Source: Bacillota bacterium (GTDB taxonomy: Bacteria > Bacillota > Clostridia > Oscillospirales > Acutalibacteraceae). From it: a stretch of 5,102 bases of DNA. The first letter of the stretch is position 1. Each line of letters opens with the position of its first letter. The notes under the pieces are model-generated. The model made no database searches. It saw only the letters and a program-made list of their open reading frames with translations, and was not told where the DNA came from. Positions 1 through 5,091 of this stretch are shown one piece after another. Location: positions 1 through 5,102 of the forward strand of contig JAEWRF010000111.1 of NCBI GenBank assembly GCA_023460155.1, read 5' to 3'. Position numbers and translations under genes: made by a program.

Positions 1-1
1 T

Positions 2-469
2 CAAAGCTATACCTTTAAAATCACAGGTGCCGCGAGCTTCGGCCCCGGAACCGCGGGAGTGTTCAAGACGGAAAAGCTCCGGACCTCCGGGAACGACGTC
101 TACTACCGGATCACCGCTATCGGCAAACCGGGGCAGCAGACGGGCTTTTACATGGCGGCGGCAGGAATGCCCGCGCAGAGGGTATGCCTTGTAACCGTAG
201 ACCCGCCGGCAGAAATCCGTTCCGACACCAATTCGGATTTCATCCTCGCAAAGGATGCCTCATATCTATTTAAAATCACGGCGCCGGGCGCGGAAAAGAT
301 CAGCTTCGGTACCGGAACCGCGGGAGTTTTCACCGTTTCACTTGTAAAGCACACCGGAAACGATTTCTATTACCGGATTACCGCCGTCGGAAAATCCGGC
401 AGCGCCTCGGGCATTTATGCTTCCATTCCGGGGCAGAGCGCAAAAAGGATCTGCAGCGTTTCGATTGCG
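2..469 (+). repeat. Two tandem copies of an ~85-89-residue protein domain
   Basis: The first copy (partial, about 2-208) and the second (about 221-469) encode the same domain. Most of the unit aligns with an offset of 267 nt (89 codons). Near the N-terminal side the offset is 85 residues, because copy two carries about four extra residues between KIT and SFG. DNA identity is locally high: the 16 bases at 45-60 recur exactly at 312-327. Elsewhere the copies differ clearly at DNA level, so this is an old duplication under protein-level constraint rather than a recent one. Confidence 0.8.
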
Positions 470-472
470 TAA
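2..472 (+). CDS. C-terminal part of a repeat-containing, probably secreted or surface protein (5' end outside window)
   Basis: The reading frame is open from the left edge to a TAA at 470-472, giving 156 residues, so the gene begins before the window. A GTG at 59 lies inside a repeat unit and is not a credible start. The product consists of two tandem copies of one domain. Shared landmarks, with residues counted from the left edge, are an aromatic YxFKIT strand (3-8 and 88-93), GTAGVF (16-21 and 105-110), GND.YYRITA.GK (30-42 and 119-131), a GxY turn (48-50 and 137-139) and a final (R/K)(V/I)C.V strand (60-64 and 149-153). The second copy is preceded by SDTNSDF. The alternating short hydrophobic and polar strands suggest an all-beta fold. 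From memory, similar C-terminal domains occur in Clostridia proteins that carry cell-wall-active or other extracellular modules; the catalytic or main part here is not visible. There is no LPXTG motif and no C-terminal membrane segment. It converges on potD and ends at a shared terminator. Function is unknown. Confidence 0.85.
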   Translation, partial: QSYTFKITGAASFGPGTAGVFKTEKLRTSGNDVYYRITAIGKPGQQTGFYMAAAGMPAQRVCLVTVDPPAEIRSDTNSDFILAKDASYLFKITAPGAEKISFGTGTAGVFTVSLVKHTGNDFYYRITAVGKSGSASGIYASIPGQSAKRICSVSIA

Positions 473-496
473 CAGTCCGCAGGCAGTAAACAGAGA

Positions 497-539
497 AAAA
501 CAGCCTTACCGCTCCACACCGGGGCGGTAAGGCTGTTTT
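497..539. terminator. Bidirectional intrinsic terminator between the convergent surface-protein gene and potD
   Basis: The arms at 497-512 and 524-539 are perfect 16-bp complements (AAAACAGCCTTACCGC with its reverse complement). The helix can extend by one G-T and two G-C pairs (513-515 with 521-523), leaving a 5-nt ACACC loop. On the plus strand the stem runs into TTTTCTTTTT (536-545). On the minus strand it runs into TTTTTCTCT (complement of 492-500). It can therefore stop transcripts of both the left gene, 24 bp after its stop codon, and the pot operon. A small extra inverted repeat, CGGGC-atca-GCCCG at 552-565, sits between the potD stop and this terminator. It has no U-tract and is not called as a terminator. 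Confidence 0.9.
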
Positions 540-573
540 CTTTTTGCTGTCCGGGCATCAGCCCGTCGGAAAA

Positions 574-1758
574 TTATTTCAGTTCCCGCTTCTTTTTCAC
601 TTTTTTAAATACGACGATGCCGATATATAGGGCCAGGAACCCCGCCAGCACCGCGGCGAGCGTCGCCGTCTGCCCCGGGCCGCCCATCTTCACCTGCGCC
701 CAGAGGGTATCGAGCAGCAAACTGGTGTCGTCGGGCAGATTCGTGTAGGTTTCGGCTTTACTCATCACGCTCTGCGGCGGATAAATAATTGGGTTTTCCT
801 GCGTTTCCTGCGGCAGAAGCTTCTTTGCGGCGTCCTCCGGCGTGGAATAGCCGACGTAATCCATGTTTGCCGCGGCAATCTCCGGCTCGCAGAGAAAATT
901 GATGTACGCCTCGGCTTCTTTTTTATGCCTGGCGCTCGTCGGGATGCACATGGCATCAATAAAGGCGTTCGTGCCCTCTTTCGTCGGGATTGAGAAGCCG
1001 ATGTCCTTGTTCTGGCTCACGAGCGTTGCGGCGTCGCCCGCGTAATACGGTGCAAGCCAGGCTTCGCCGCTCGACATTTTGTCGAAAATCTGGTCCATGA
1101 CGTACGCCTGCACCAGCGGCTTCTGCTGCTCCAGAAGCTTCGCCGACTGCGTCCATTCCTCGGACTTTGTGGAGTTGTAGGAAAAACCGAGGATTTTCTG
1201 CGCGATGCCAAACGCGTCGCGCGGGTTGTCGAACATCAGAATTTTTCCCGCGTATTTCGGATTCCAGAGAATTCTCCAGTCATCGACCTTCTCTTTGACG
1301 TATTTCTTGTTATAGAAGATGCCTACCACGCCCCACGTGTAGGGAATGGAGTACTCGTTTTTGGGGTCGTAAACCTGATTGCGGTACTGGGAATCGATGT
1401 ATTTGTAATTCGGGATTTCGGAAAAATCAAGCTTCTGGATCAGCTTTTCATCGATCATCTTCGCGATCATGTAATCCGACGGAACGATGACGTCGTAGCT
1501 TGCGCCGCCGCTGACCAGCTTTGAATAGAGCGATTCGTTGTCTTCGTAGGTCGTATAGTTAACCTTGATGCCGGTGCGCTTCGTGAATTCCGCGTTGACG
1601 TTCAGGGACCCGTCCGTGCCCGGTGAAATGTATTCGCCCCAGTTATAGACGTTGATGGTCACGCCGGAGGACGGCGCGGAGGCCGCCTTCGCGGGCAGGG
1701 CCGGAAGCGAAGCCGCCAACAGGGCCGCGGCGAGAAACGCCGAAACGTATTTTTTCAT
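574..1758 (-). CDS. potD: Spermidine/putrescine-binding protein PotD, with C-terminal membrane anchor
   Basis: 394 residues, extracytoplasmic solute-binding subunit that captures polyamines and delivers them to PotB/PotC. Residues 1-25 are a signal peptide (KK, hydrophobic core, then LPAKA-A as a likely signal peptidase I site). There is no lipobox cysteine, unlike most Gram-positive binding proteins. The mature part follows E. coli PotD closely: YNWGEYISPG (38-47), TKRTGIKVNYTTYEDNE (59-75), DVIVPSDY (89-96), YSIPYTWG (136-143), INFLCEPEIA (286-295) and a YSTPEDAAKKLL stretch (304-315). Residues about 364-384 form a hydrophobic helix followed by KKVKKKRELK, a stop-transfer-like tail absent from E. 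coli PotD, so the protein is probably tethered outside the membrane by its C-terminus. Expected polyamine-contact positions are partly changed (see findings). The start is supported by a strong GGAGGTG ribosome binding site with 9-nt spacing, lying in the end of potC. It is the last gene of the operon. PotD-family identity is firm; the exact polyamine is not certain. Confidence 0.95.
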   Translation of the reverse strand: MKKYVSAFLAAALLAASLPALPAKAASAPSSGVTINVYNWGEYISPGTDGSLNVNAEFTKRTGIKVNYTTYEDNESLYSKLVSGGASYDVIVPSDYMIAKMIDEKLIQKLDFSEIPNYKYIDSQYRNQVYDPKNEYSIPYTWGVVGIFYNKKYVKEKVDDWRILWNPKYAGKILMFDNPRDAFGIAQKILGFSYNSTKSEEWTQSAKLLEQQKPLVQAYVMDQIFDKMSSGEAWLAPYYAGDAATLVSQNKDIGFSIPTKEGTNAFIDAMCIPTSARHKKEAEAYINFLCEPEIAAANMDYVGYSTPEDAAKKLLPQETQENPIIYPPQSVMSKAETYTNLPDDTSLLLDTLWAQVKMGGPGQTATLAAVLAGFLALYIGIVVFKKVKKKRELK

Positions 1759-1764
1759 TCCGGC

Positions 1765-2577
1765 TCACACCTCCCTTTTCGCTGCCGCGGAAGGCTTTTT
1801 CTCCTTCGCGCTGCGGAAGTTGATGACGAGCAGAAGCAGGAGAATCGCGCCGAACAGCAGAGTGGAAAGCGCGTTGATCTCCGGACTGACACGCTTGCGC
1901 GTCATTGAGTAGATGAAAATCGGCAGTGTCTGAGTGGTGCCGCTGGTAAAATAGCTGATGACAAAGTCGTCGATTGAAAGGGTGAACGCCATAATCATCC
2001 CGGTCAGAATGCCGGGGAAGATTTCGGGCAGCACCACCCGGAAAAAAGCGGAAAACGGATTGCAGCCGAGGTCCTGCGCCGCTTCCGAAAGATTCGGGTT
2101 CATCTGCCCGAGCTTCGGAAGAATTGAGAGGATCACATAAGGCAGGCAGAACGTGATGTGCGCGAGCACCAGCGAAACCATGCCGAGCGAGCCGTTCCCG
2201 AGGACGCGCGCGGCGAACACGAACAGCAGCATCAGGGAAACGCCGGTGACGATATCCGGGTTGACCATCGGGAAATTCGTGACGTTCATCACGGCCCGCT
2301 TCGTCCATTTTTTCATGCCGAAGATACCGACGGCCGCCGCCGTGCCGAGCGCCGTGGAAACAAGCGCCGCAATGACGGCGATGATCAGGGTGTTCCGCAG
2401 CGCGTCCAGCAGCATCTGATCCTGAAACAGGGTGGAATACCACCGGAACGAAAAGCCGGACCACACTGAGCGGCTCATGGTGGAAGTATCGTTGAAGGAA
2501 AAGACGATCAGCACTGCGATCGGAGCGTACAGGAACAGGAAAATCAGAAAAAGATACGCGCGGGAAAGAGCCTTCAT
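1765..2577 (-). CDS. potC: Polyamine ABC transporter permease PotC
   Basis: 270 residues, integral membrane permease that pairs with PotB to form the translocation channel. It starts with a membrane helix (about 7-27) and has further hydrophobic segments near 62-86, 108-126, 133-153, 185-208 and 238-254, the six-helix layout of the binding-protein-dependent permease family. The cytoplasmic coupling (EAA) motif that docks on PotA is at 165-184: EAAQDLGCNPFSAFFRVVLP. The stretch SIDDFVISYF (201-210) and the later YSMTRKRVSPEINALSTLL segment (223-241) match E. coli PotC, separating it from PotB. The ATG overlaps the potB stop by 4 bp (ATGA at 2574-2577), indicating translational coupling; an AAGGGGGAG ribosome binding site lies just upstream inside potB. 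The potD start is 6 bp past its stop. Length and motifs are intact. Confidence 0.95.
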   Translation of the reverse strand: MKALSRAYLFLIFLFLYAPIAVLIVFSFNDTSTMSRSVWSGFSFRWYSTLFQDQMLLDALRNTLIIAVIAALVSTALGTAAAVGIFGMKKWTKRAVMNVTNFPMVNPDIVTGVSLMLLFVFAARVLGNGSLGMVSLVLAHITFCLPYVILSILPKLGQMNPNLSEAAQDLGCNPFSAFFRVVLPEIFPGILTGMIMAFTLSIDDFVISYFTSGTTQTLPIFIYSMTRKRVSPEINALSTLLFGAILLLLLVINFRSAKEKKPSAAAKREV

Positions 2578-3392
2578 ACCATGACTCCCCCTTCCGTCGC
2601 GCCGTTCTCATCGAACTGGTTCATGATGCCCATGCAGATGAGAATCAGCACCATCAGCACCAGCGAAATCGCGGAGCCGAGGTTCGGGTTGTAGGCGGAA
2701 CCGAGGAACTGCATATCAATGAGGTCGCCGATCAGGAGGTTCCCGCCGCCGCCGAGCATTTTCGAAATGATAAAGGTGGAAACAGCGGGCACGAAAACCA
2801 TCGTCACGCCCGAAATAATGCCGGGCATGCTCATCGGAAGGGTCACGCGCCAAAACACCGTGCGCGCATCTGCGCCGAGGTCCTCCGCCGCTTCGATTAC
2901 ACTGGAATCGATCTTCGTCAGCACAGAGTAAAGCGGCAGGATCATGTAGGGAATGTAGTTATATACCATGCCGAGCACCACCGCGCCCTGCGTGTTGATC
3001 ATGTGCAGCGCCGGCAGACCGAGTCCCTGCAGGGCGCGGTTAATAAGGCCGCTGTCCTCCAGAATGGTCATCCAAGCGTAGGTGCGCAGCAGAAAATTCA
3101 TCCACATTGGCAGCATCACAAGCAGAATCAGCACATTCTGCTGACGCGCGCGCGTTCTCGCAATCAGAAAGGCCAGCGGATAGCCGAGCACAAGGCTGAT
3201 TGCAGTCGCAACCGCGCCGAGCCAGATGGAGCGTAGGAACACGTTCGAATACTGCCCGACCCCCTCGAGATTCATCAGGGTGAATTTCCCGTCGCGGCCG
3301 GTAAAGGCAAAAACCGCGACCAGAACCGTCGGCACAAGAATGAAAACCGCCATCCAGACAAGGTACGGCAGGGACGCCGATTTTGCTTTCAT
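2574..3392 (-). CDS. potB: Polyamine ABC transporter permease PotB
   Basis: 272 residues, the other channel-forming permease of the importer. Hydrophobic segments lie near 9-30, 55-80, 87-110, 135-158, 190-210 and 238-257. The coupling motif that contacts PotA is at 167-186 (EAAEDLGADARTVFWRVTLP), with the EAA, the G about four residues later and the LP all intact. The GYPLAFLIAR stretch (70-79), the LLRTYAW stretch (101-107) and NYIPYMILPLY (145-155) are typical of PotB/PotH-type permeases. The start ATG directly follows the potA TGA with no gap, and a GGAGG ribosome binding site 8 nt upstream lies within the end of potA. The last residues overlap the potC start. The C-terminus (QFDENGATEGGVMV) is short and polar, as expected for a cytoplasmic tail. 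Nothing suggests truncation. Confidence 0.95.
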   Translation of the reverse strand: MKAKSASLPYLVWMAVFILVPTVLVAVFAFTGRDGKFTLMNLEGVGQYSNVFLRSIWLGAVATAISLVLGYPLAFLIARTRARQQNVLILLVMLPMWMNFLLRTYAWMTILEDSGLINRALQGLGLPALHMINTQGAVVLGMVYNYIPYMILPLYSVLTKIDSSVIEAAEDLGADARTVFWRVTLPMSMPGIISGVTMVFVPAVSTFIISKMLGGGGNLLIGDLIDMQFLGSAYNPNLGSAISLVLMVLILICMGIMNQFDENGATEGGVMV

Positions 3393-4526
3393 TCAAACGT
3401 CCTCCATTTCTTCCGTCGGCGCGGCGGAGTCCATTTCGTCGCTGAACGAGCTGTAGTCCCCGAAGGAACCCGAATATTCCGACTTGCGCATGATGTGGAT
3501 TTCGTCCGGCTGAATTGCGAGGCCGATCTTCGCGCCGACCTTTTCGTAATCCGTTGTCTGAATCATCCACTTGAAGCCCTGAACGTCCGCGATAATCTCA
3601 AAATAGACGCCCTTGAAGTTCACGTTCGTCACCACGCCGGTCAGGTGCTGGTCGTCCGGCGGGACGATGTCCACATCCTCCGGGCGGACGACAACGTCCA
3701 CTGCCTCGTCGCCGGCGAAGCCTTTATCAACGCACTGGAAGCGCCGGCCCGAGAACTCCGCAAGGCAGTCTGCGCGCATCACCCCGTCGAGGATGTTGCT
3801 CTCGCCGATGAAATCTGCGACGAACGCGTTTTTCGGCTCGTTGTAAATATCCTGCGGCGTGCCGATCTGCTGAATTTCGCCCTTATCCATGACGACAACG
3901 GTGTCGGACATGGAAAGCGCCTCCTCCTGATCGTGCGTGACAAACAGGAAGGTGATGCCGGTCTGCTTCTGGATTTTCTTGAGCTCCGCCTGCATGTCCT
4001 TGCGAAGCTTCAGGTCCAATGCGCCGAGCGGTTCGTCAAGCAGCAGAACCTTCGGGCCGTTTGCCAGCGCCCGCGCGATGGCGACACGCTGCTGCTGCCC
4101 GCCGGAAAGCAGATTGACGTTCCTGTGCTCGAATCCGCCGAGGTTCACCATGTTCAGCATTTCGTGAACGGTGGCGCGCACCTCGTTTTCGTCTTTCTTA
4201 TGAATCCGCATTCCGAAAGCCACGTTGTCGTACACGTTCAGATGCGGGAACAGCGCGTATTTTTGAAAGATCGTGTTGACCTCCCGCTTATGCGGCGGCA
4301 GATCGTTGATCCTTTTTCCTTTAAAAAGGACATTTCCGGCATCCGGCCGGACAAATCCCCCTACGATGCGTAGCGTGGTGGTCTTCCCGCAGCCCGAGGG
4401 ACCGAGCAGCGTAACGAACTCGCCGTCTCCGATGCTGAGGTTGAAGTCCTTCAGTACGGGCTCGCCGTCAAACGATACTGCGATATTTTCCAATGATACG
4501 ATGGCCGATTTCTCCAAATTCTGCAT
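3393..4526 (-). CDS. potA: Polyamine ABC transporter ATP-binding protein PotA
   Basis: 377 residues with the chosen start, close to the 378 of E. coli PotA from memory. It is the cytoplasmic ATPase that powers PotBC. Walker A is GPSGCGKTT (42-50), the Q-loop glutamine is Q88 (IFQKYALFPHLNV), the signature is LSGGQQQR (140-147), Walker B is VLLLDEP (160-166), the D-loop is ALDLKLR (169-175) and the switch histidine is H198 (FVTHDQEEA). Residues about 240-347 form a C-terminal TOBE-type regulatory domain with VVVRPEDVDI (278-287). The last ~28 residues are an acidic, serine-rich tail (SEYSGSFGDYSS onward) that looks like an addition. The frame stays open upstream to an ATG at 4649, but those 41 residues are Arg/Ala-rich, have no family counterpart and coincide with the structured leader, so MQNLEKS at 4526 is preferred. 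A TTG at 4517 is an alternative start. First gene of the operon. Confidence 0.95.
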   Translation of the reverse strand: MQNLEKSAIVSLENIAVSFDGEPVLKDFNLSIGDGEFVTLLGPSGCGKTTTLRIVGGFVRPDAGNVLFKGKRINDLPPHKREVNTIFQKYALFPHLNVYDNVAFGMRIHKKDENEVRATVHEMLNMVNLGGFEHRNVNLLSGGQQQRVAIARALANGPKVLLLDEPLGALDLKLRKDMQAELKKIQKQTGITFLFVTHDQEEALSMSDTVVVMDKGEIQQIGTPQDIYNEPKNAFVADFIGESNILDGVMRADCLAEFSGRRFQCVDKGFAGDEAVDVVVRPEDVDIVPPDDQHLTGVVTNVNFKGVYFEIIADVQGFKWMIQTTDYEKVGAKIGLAIQPDEIHIMRKSEYSGSFGDYSSFSDEMDSAAPTEEMEDV

Positions 4527-4534
4527 CCCCTTTT
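4527..4534 (-). promoter_or_regulatory. Ribosome binding site of potA, unusually close to the ATG
   Basis: On the minus strand GAAAAGGGG directly abuts the ATG at 4526. The best pairing part (AAGG) is only about 2 nt from the ATG, but about 11 nt from an in-frame TTG at 4517-4515. The ATG is kept because it is the stronger codon, but initiation at TTG (losing MQN) is possible. Either way the protein differs only by three residues. Confidence 0.5.
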
Positions 4535-4667
4535 CACGGTCCGGCAGGCAAAGCCTGCCCGCGCGTTCCCTCCTGGCCGACCAGCGCGCTTCGGGCTGCG
4601 GAAATAATAAATTCTCACACTGCCCTGCCCAGCGCAGACGCAAATACATTTCCTGCGTCCACAGCCT
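4527..4667 (-). ncRNA. Structured 5' leader of the potABCD transcript; candidate cis-regulatory RNA
   Basis: From the predicted start near 4666-4667 to the potA ATG the transcript is about 140 nt and almost wholly able to pair. P1: GGCUGUGG (4666-4659) with CCGCAGCC (4601-4594), 8 bp with one G-U. Inside P1: P2, ACGCA (4658-4654) with UGCGU (4642-4638), then a small CUGC/GCAG hairpin (4637-4634 with 4628-4625). After P1: P4, GCGCG (4589-4585) with CGCGC (4565-4561), capped by CUGG-UCGG-CCAG (4584-4573) with a 7-nt bulge. Then P5, a perfect 7-bp GGCAGGC-UUU-GCCUGCC (4559-4543), ends about 8-10 nt before the ribosome binding site. No U-tract follows P5, so attenuation by an intrinsic terminator is not evident and any control would more likely be translational. 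It matches no riboswitch class I can recognise. The pairing is read by eye; function is inference. Confidence 0.4.
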
Positions 4668-4672
4668 AACAA

Positions 4673-4701
4673 ATAATAGATGGAAAACGTCGAATTGTCA
4701 A
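4673..4701 (-). promoter_or_regulatory. Promoter of the potABCD operon
   Basis: On the minus strand a perfect -35 TTGACA (complement of 4696-4701) is separated by exactly 17 bp from TATTAT (complement of 4673-4678), which matches TATAAT at five of six positions. The expected transcription start is about 4666-4667. Upstream of the -35, 4702-4740 is strongly A/T-rich with A-tracts on the transcribed-sense strand, which could act as an UP-type element. This is the strongest promoter-like sequence in the window. It fits housekeeping-sigma, largely activator-independent transcription. Confidence 0.85.
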
Positions 4702-4714
4702 TTATTTTTTCTAA

Positions 4715-4742
4715 ATTTCTGAATTTTATTGAATATTTCTGA
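4715..4742. repeat. Direct repeat ATTTCTGA, two copies 20 bp apart, upstream of the pot promoter
   Basis: ATTTCTGA occurs at 4715-4722 and again at 4735-4742, so the starts are 20 bp apart, close to two helical turns. The pair sits directly upstream of the pot -35 box in an A/T-rich stretch. It could be a regulator site, but in such A/T-rich sequence an 8-bp repeat can arise by chance. Confidence 0.25.
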
Positions 4743-4865
4743 TTTATTACAGAATATAAGCTGTTTTCCTCCTGTTTGCTTTGGAATGCTACGGTTTTCT
4801 CTGAAATTTTCTCTCGGAATCGGGGATCGAACGCTTACCCGGTTTCCGAACTCCGGGCGACTTCT
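4743..4865. other. Divergent intergenic stretch without a recognised gene
   Basis: This is the middle of the 446-bp gap between the pot operon and the plus-strand genes. It is pyrimidine-rich on the plus strand. It holds a short direct repeat TTTTCTCT (4795-4802 and 4807-4814) and a 5-bp inverted repeat CCCGG/CCGGG (4838-4842 and 4853-4857) with a 10-nt loop. I see no credible coding frame, tRNA or clear promoter in it. Confidence 0.5.
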
Positions 4866-4917
4866 TCTTAACACAGTCTTAACGCATTCAGCTCTCCTTT
4901 TGCACCGTCCTAACGCC
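4866..4917 (+). promoter_or_regulatory. Direct-repeat operator-like site upstream of the putative kdp genes
   Basis: TCTTAACACA (4866-4875) and TCTTAACGCA (4877-4886) are direct repeats in register at 11 bp. A third related copy, TCCTAACGCC, lies at 4908-4917. Tandem half-sites with an 11-bp period are typical of OmpR/PhoB-family response regulators; the TTAAC core resembles the Bacillus PhoP box. Relative to the predicted start near 4938 the tandem pair spans about -72 to -52. From memory this is close to where KdpE binds at E. coli kdpFABC. Which regulator binds here is inference. Confidence 0.45.
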
Positions 4918-4931
4918 GACTGAAGTAAAAT
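4900..4931 (+). promoter_or_regulatory. Weak promoter of the plus-strand (putative kdp) operon
   Basis: A -10-like TAAAAT (4926-4931, five of six matches to TATAAT) lies 42 bp before the small gene's ATG. There is no good -35. TTGCAC at 4900-4905 has only the TTG part and a 20-bp spacer, so the promoter looks activator-dependent. This agrees with the direct repeats just upstream. The predicted start is near 4938, leaving a leader of about 35 nt. Confidence 0.4.
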
Positions 4932-4972
4932 CATAAGGAAGCGAAAAGGCTCACGAAAGGAGATGCGGCGGC

Positions 4973-5071
4973 ATGGACCCGGTACGCGCGGCTCTGTGGG
5001 GGGCCATTGCGATTCTCGCTGTTGTGGTCCTGATTATATGGTGGCGGGCTAAGCCGAAGATGTTTTTCTAA
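4973..5071 (+). CDS. kdpF: Small single-pass membrane peptide, possible KdpF
   Basis: 32 residues, MDPVRAALWGAIAILAVVVL then IIWWRAKPKMFF. One hydrophobic helix covers about residues 7-24, followed by a short basic tail. KdpF, the small lipid-like stabilising subunit of the KdpFABC K+ pump, has this size (29 residues in E. coli), a single helix, and a tail often ending like NPEKF; the AKPKMF end here is only a loose match. The ribosome binding site AAAGGAG (4956-4962) is 10 nt from the ATG. An ATG at 4963 overlaps that site and opens an unlikely Arg/Gly-rich frame. The next gene starts 17 bp downstream with its own site, and its first codons are compatible with KdpA. It could instead be another small membrane protein; the symbol is tentative. 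Confidence 0.45.
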   Translation: MDPVRAALWGAIAILAVVVLIIWWRAKPKMFF

Positions 5072-5074
5072 CAC

Positions 5075-5091
5075 AGGAGGGATATGCTTTG
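5075..5091 (+). promoter_or_regulatory. Ribosome binding site that selects a TTG start for the right-edge gene
   Basis: A perfect AGGAGG is at 5075-5080. The ATG at 5084 is only 3 nt away and would give MLCRLF. The TTG at 5089 is 8 nt away, the optimal distance, and would give (M)QVI followed by CT, probably Leu. Spacing favours TTG. Confidence 0.55.

Noticed and set aside
59..472. GTG at 59 as the start of a complete 137-residue gene
   Set aside because: The same frame is open to the window edge and the preceding 19 residues belong to the first repeat unit; there is no ribosome binding site before the GTG.
1643..2611. 322-residue minus-strand frame overlapping potC and potD
   Set aside because: It is the out-of-frame shadow of potC; Arg/Ala/His-rich composition and no membrane pattern, while the potC frame matches its family end to end.
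3495..4373. 292-residue open frame antisense to potA
   Set aside because: It lies wholly inside the well-supported potA gene; it is a GC-driven mirror of the ATPase codons with no ribosome binding site or family features.
4543..4559. 7-bp hairpin before potA as an intrinsic terminator
   Set aside because: No U-tract follows; the downstream sequence is GGACCGUGAAAAGGGG, so it was treated as part of the leader structure only.
4729..4760. TTGAAT and TATAAG as a plus-strand promoter
   Set aside because: The spacer is 20 bp and the site is over 200 bp from the first plus-strand gene; the TAAAAT site is better placed.
4820..4860. GGGGATCGAACGC looks like the T-arm end of a minus-strand tRNA
   Set aside because: The canonical GGTTCGAATCC spacing is not met, and no acceptor, anticodon or D-arm can be built around it.
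4698..4934. 78-residue minus-strand frame in the divergent intergenic region
   Set aside because: It runs through the predicted -35 of the pot promoter and the plus-strand promoter area, has Lys/Arg/Asn-biased composition and no convincing ribosome binding site.
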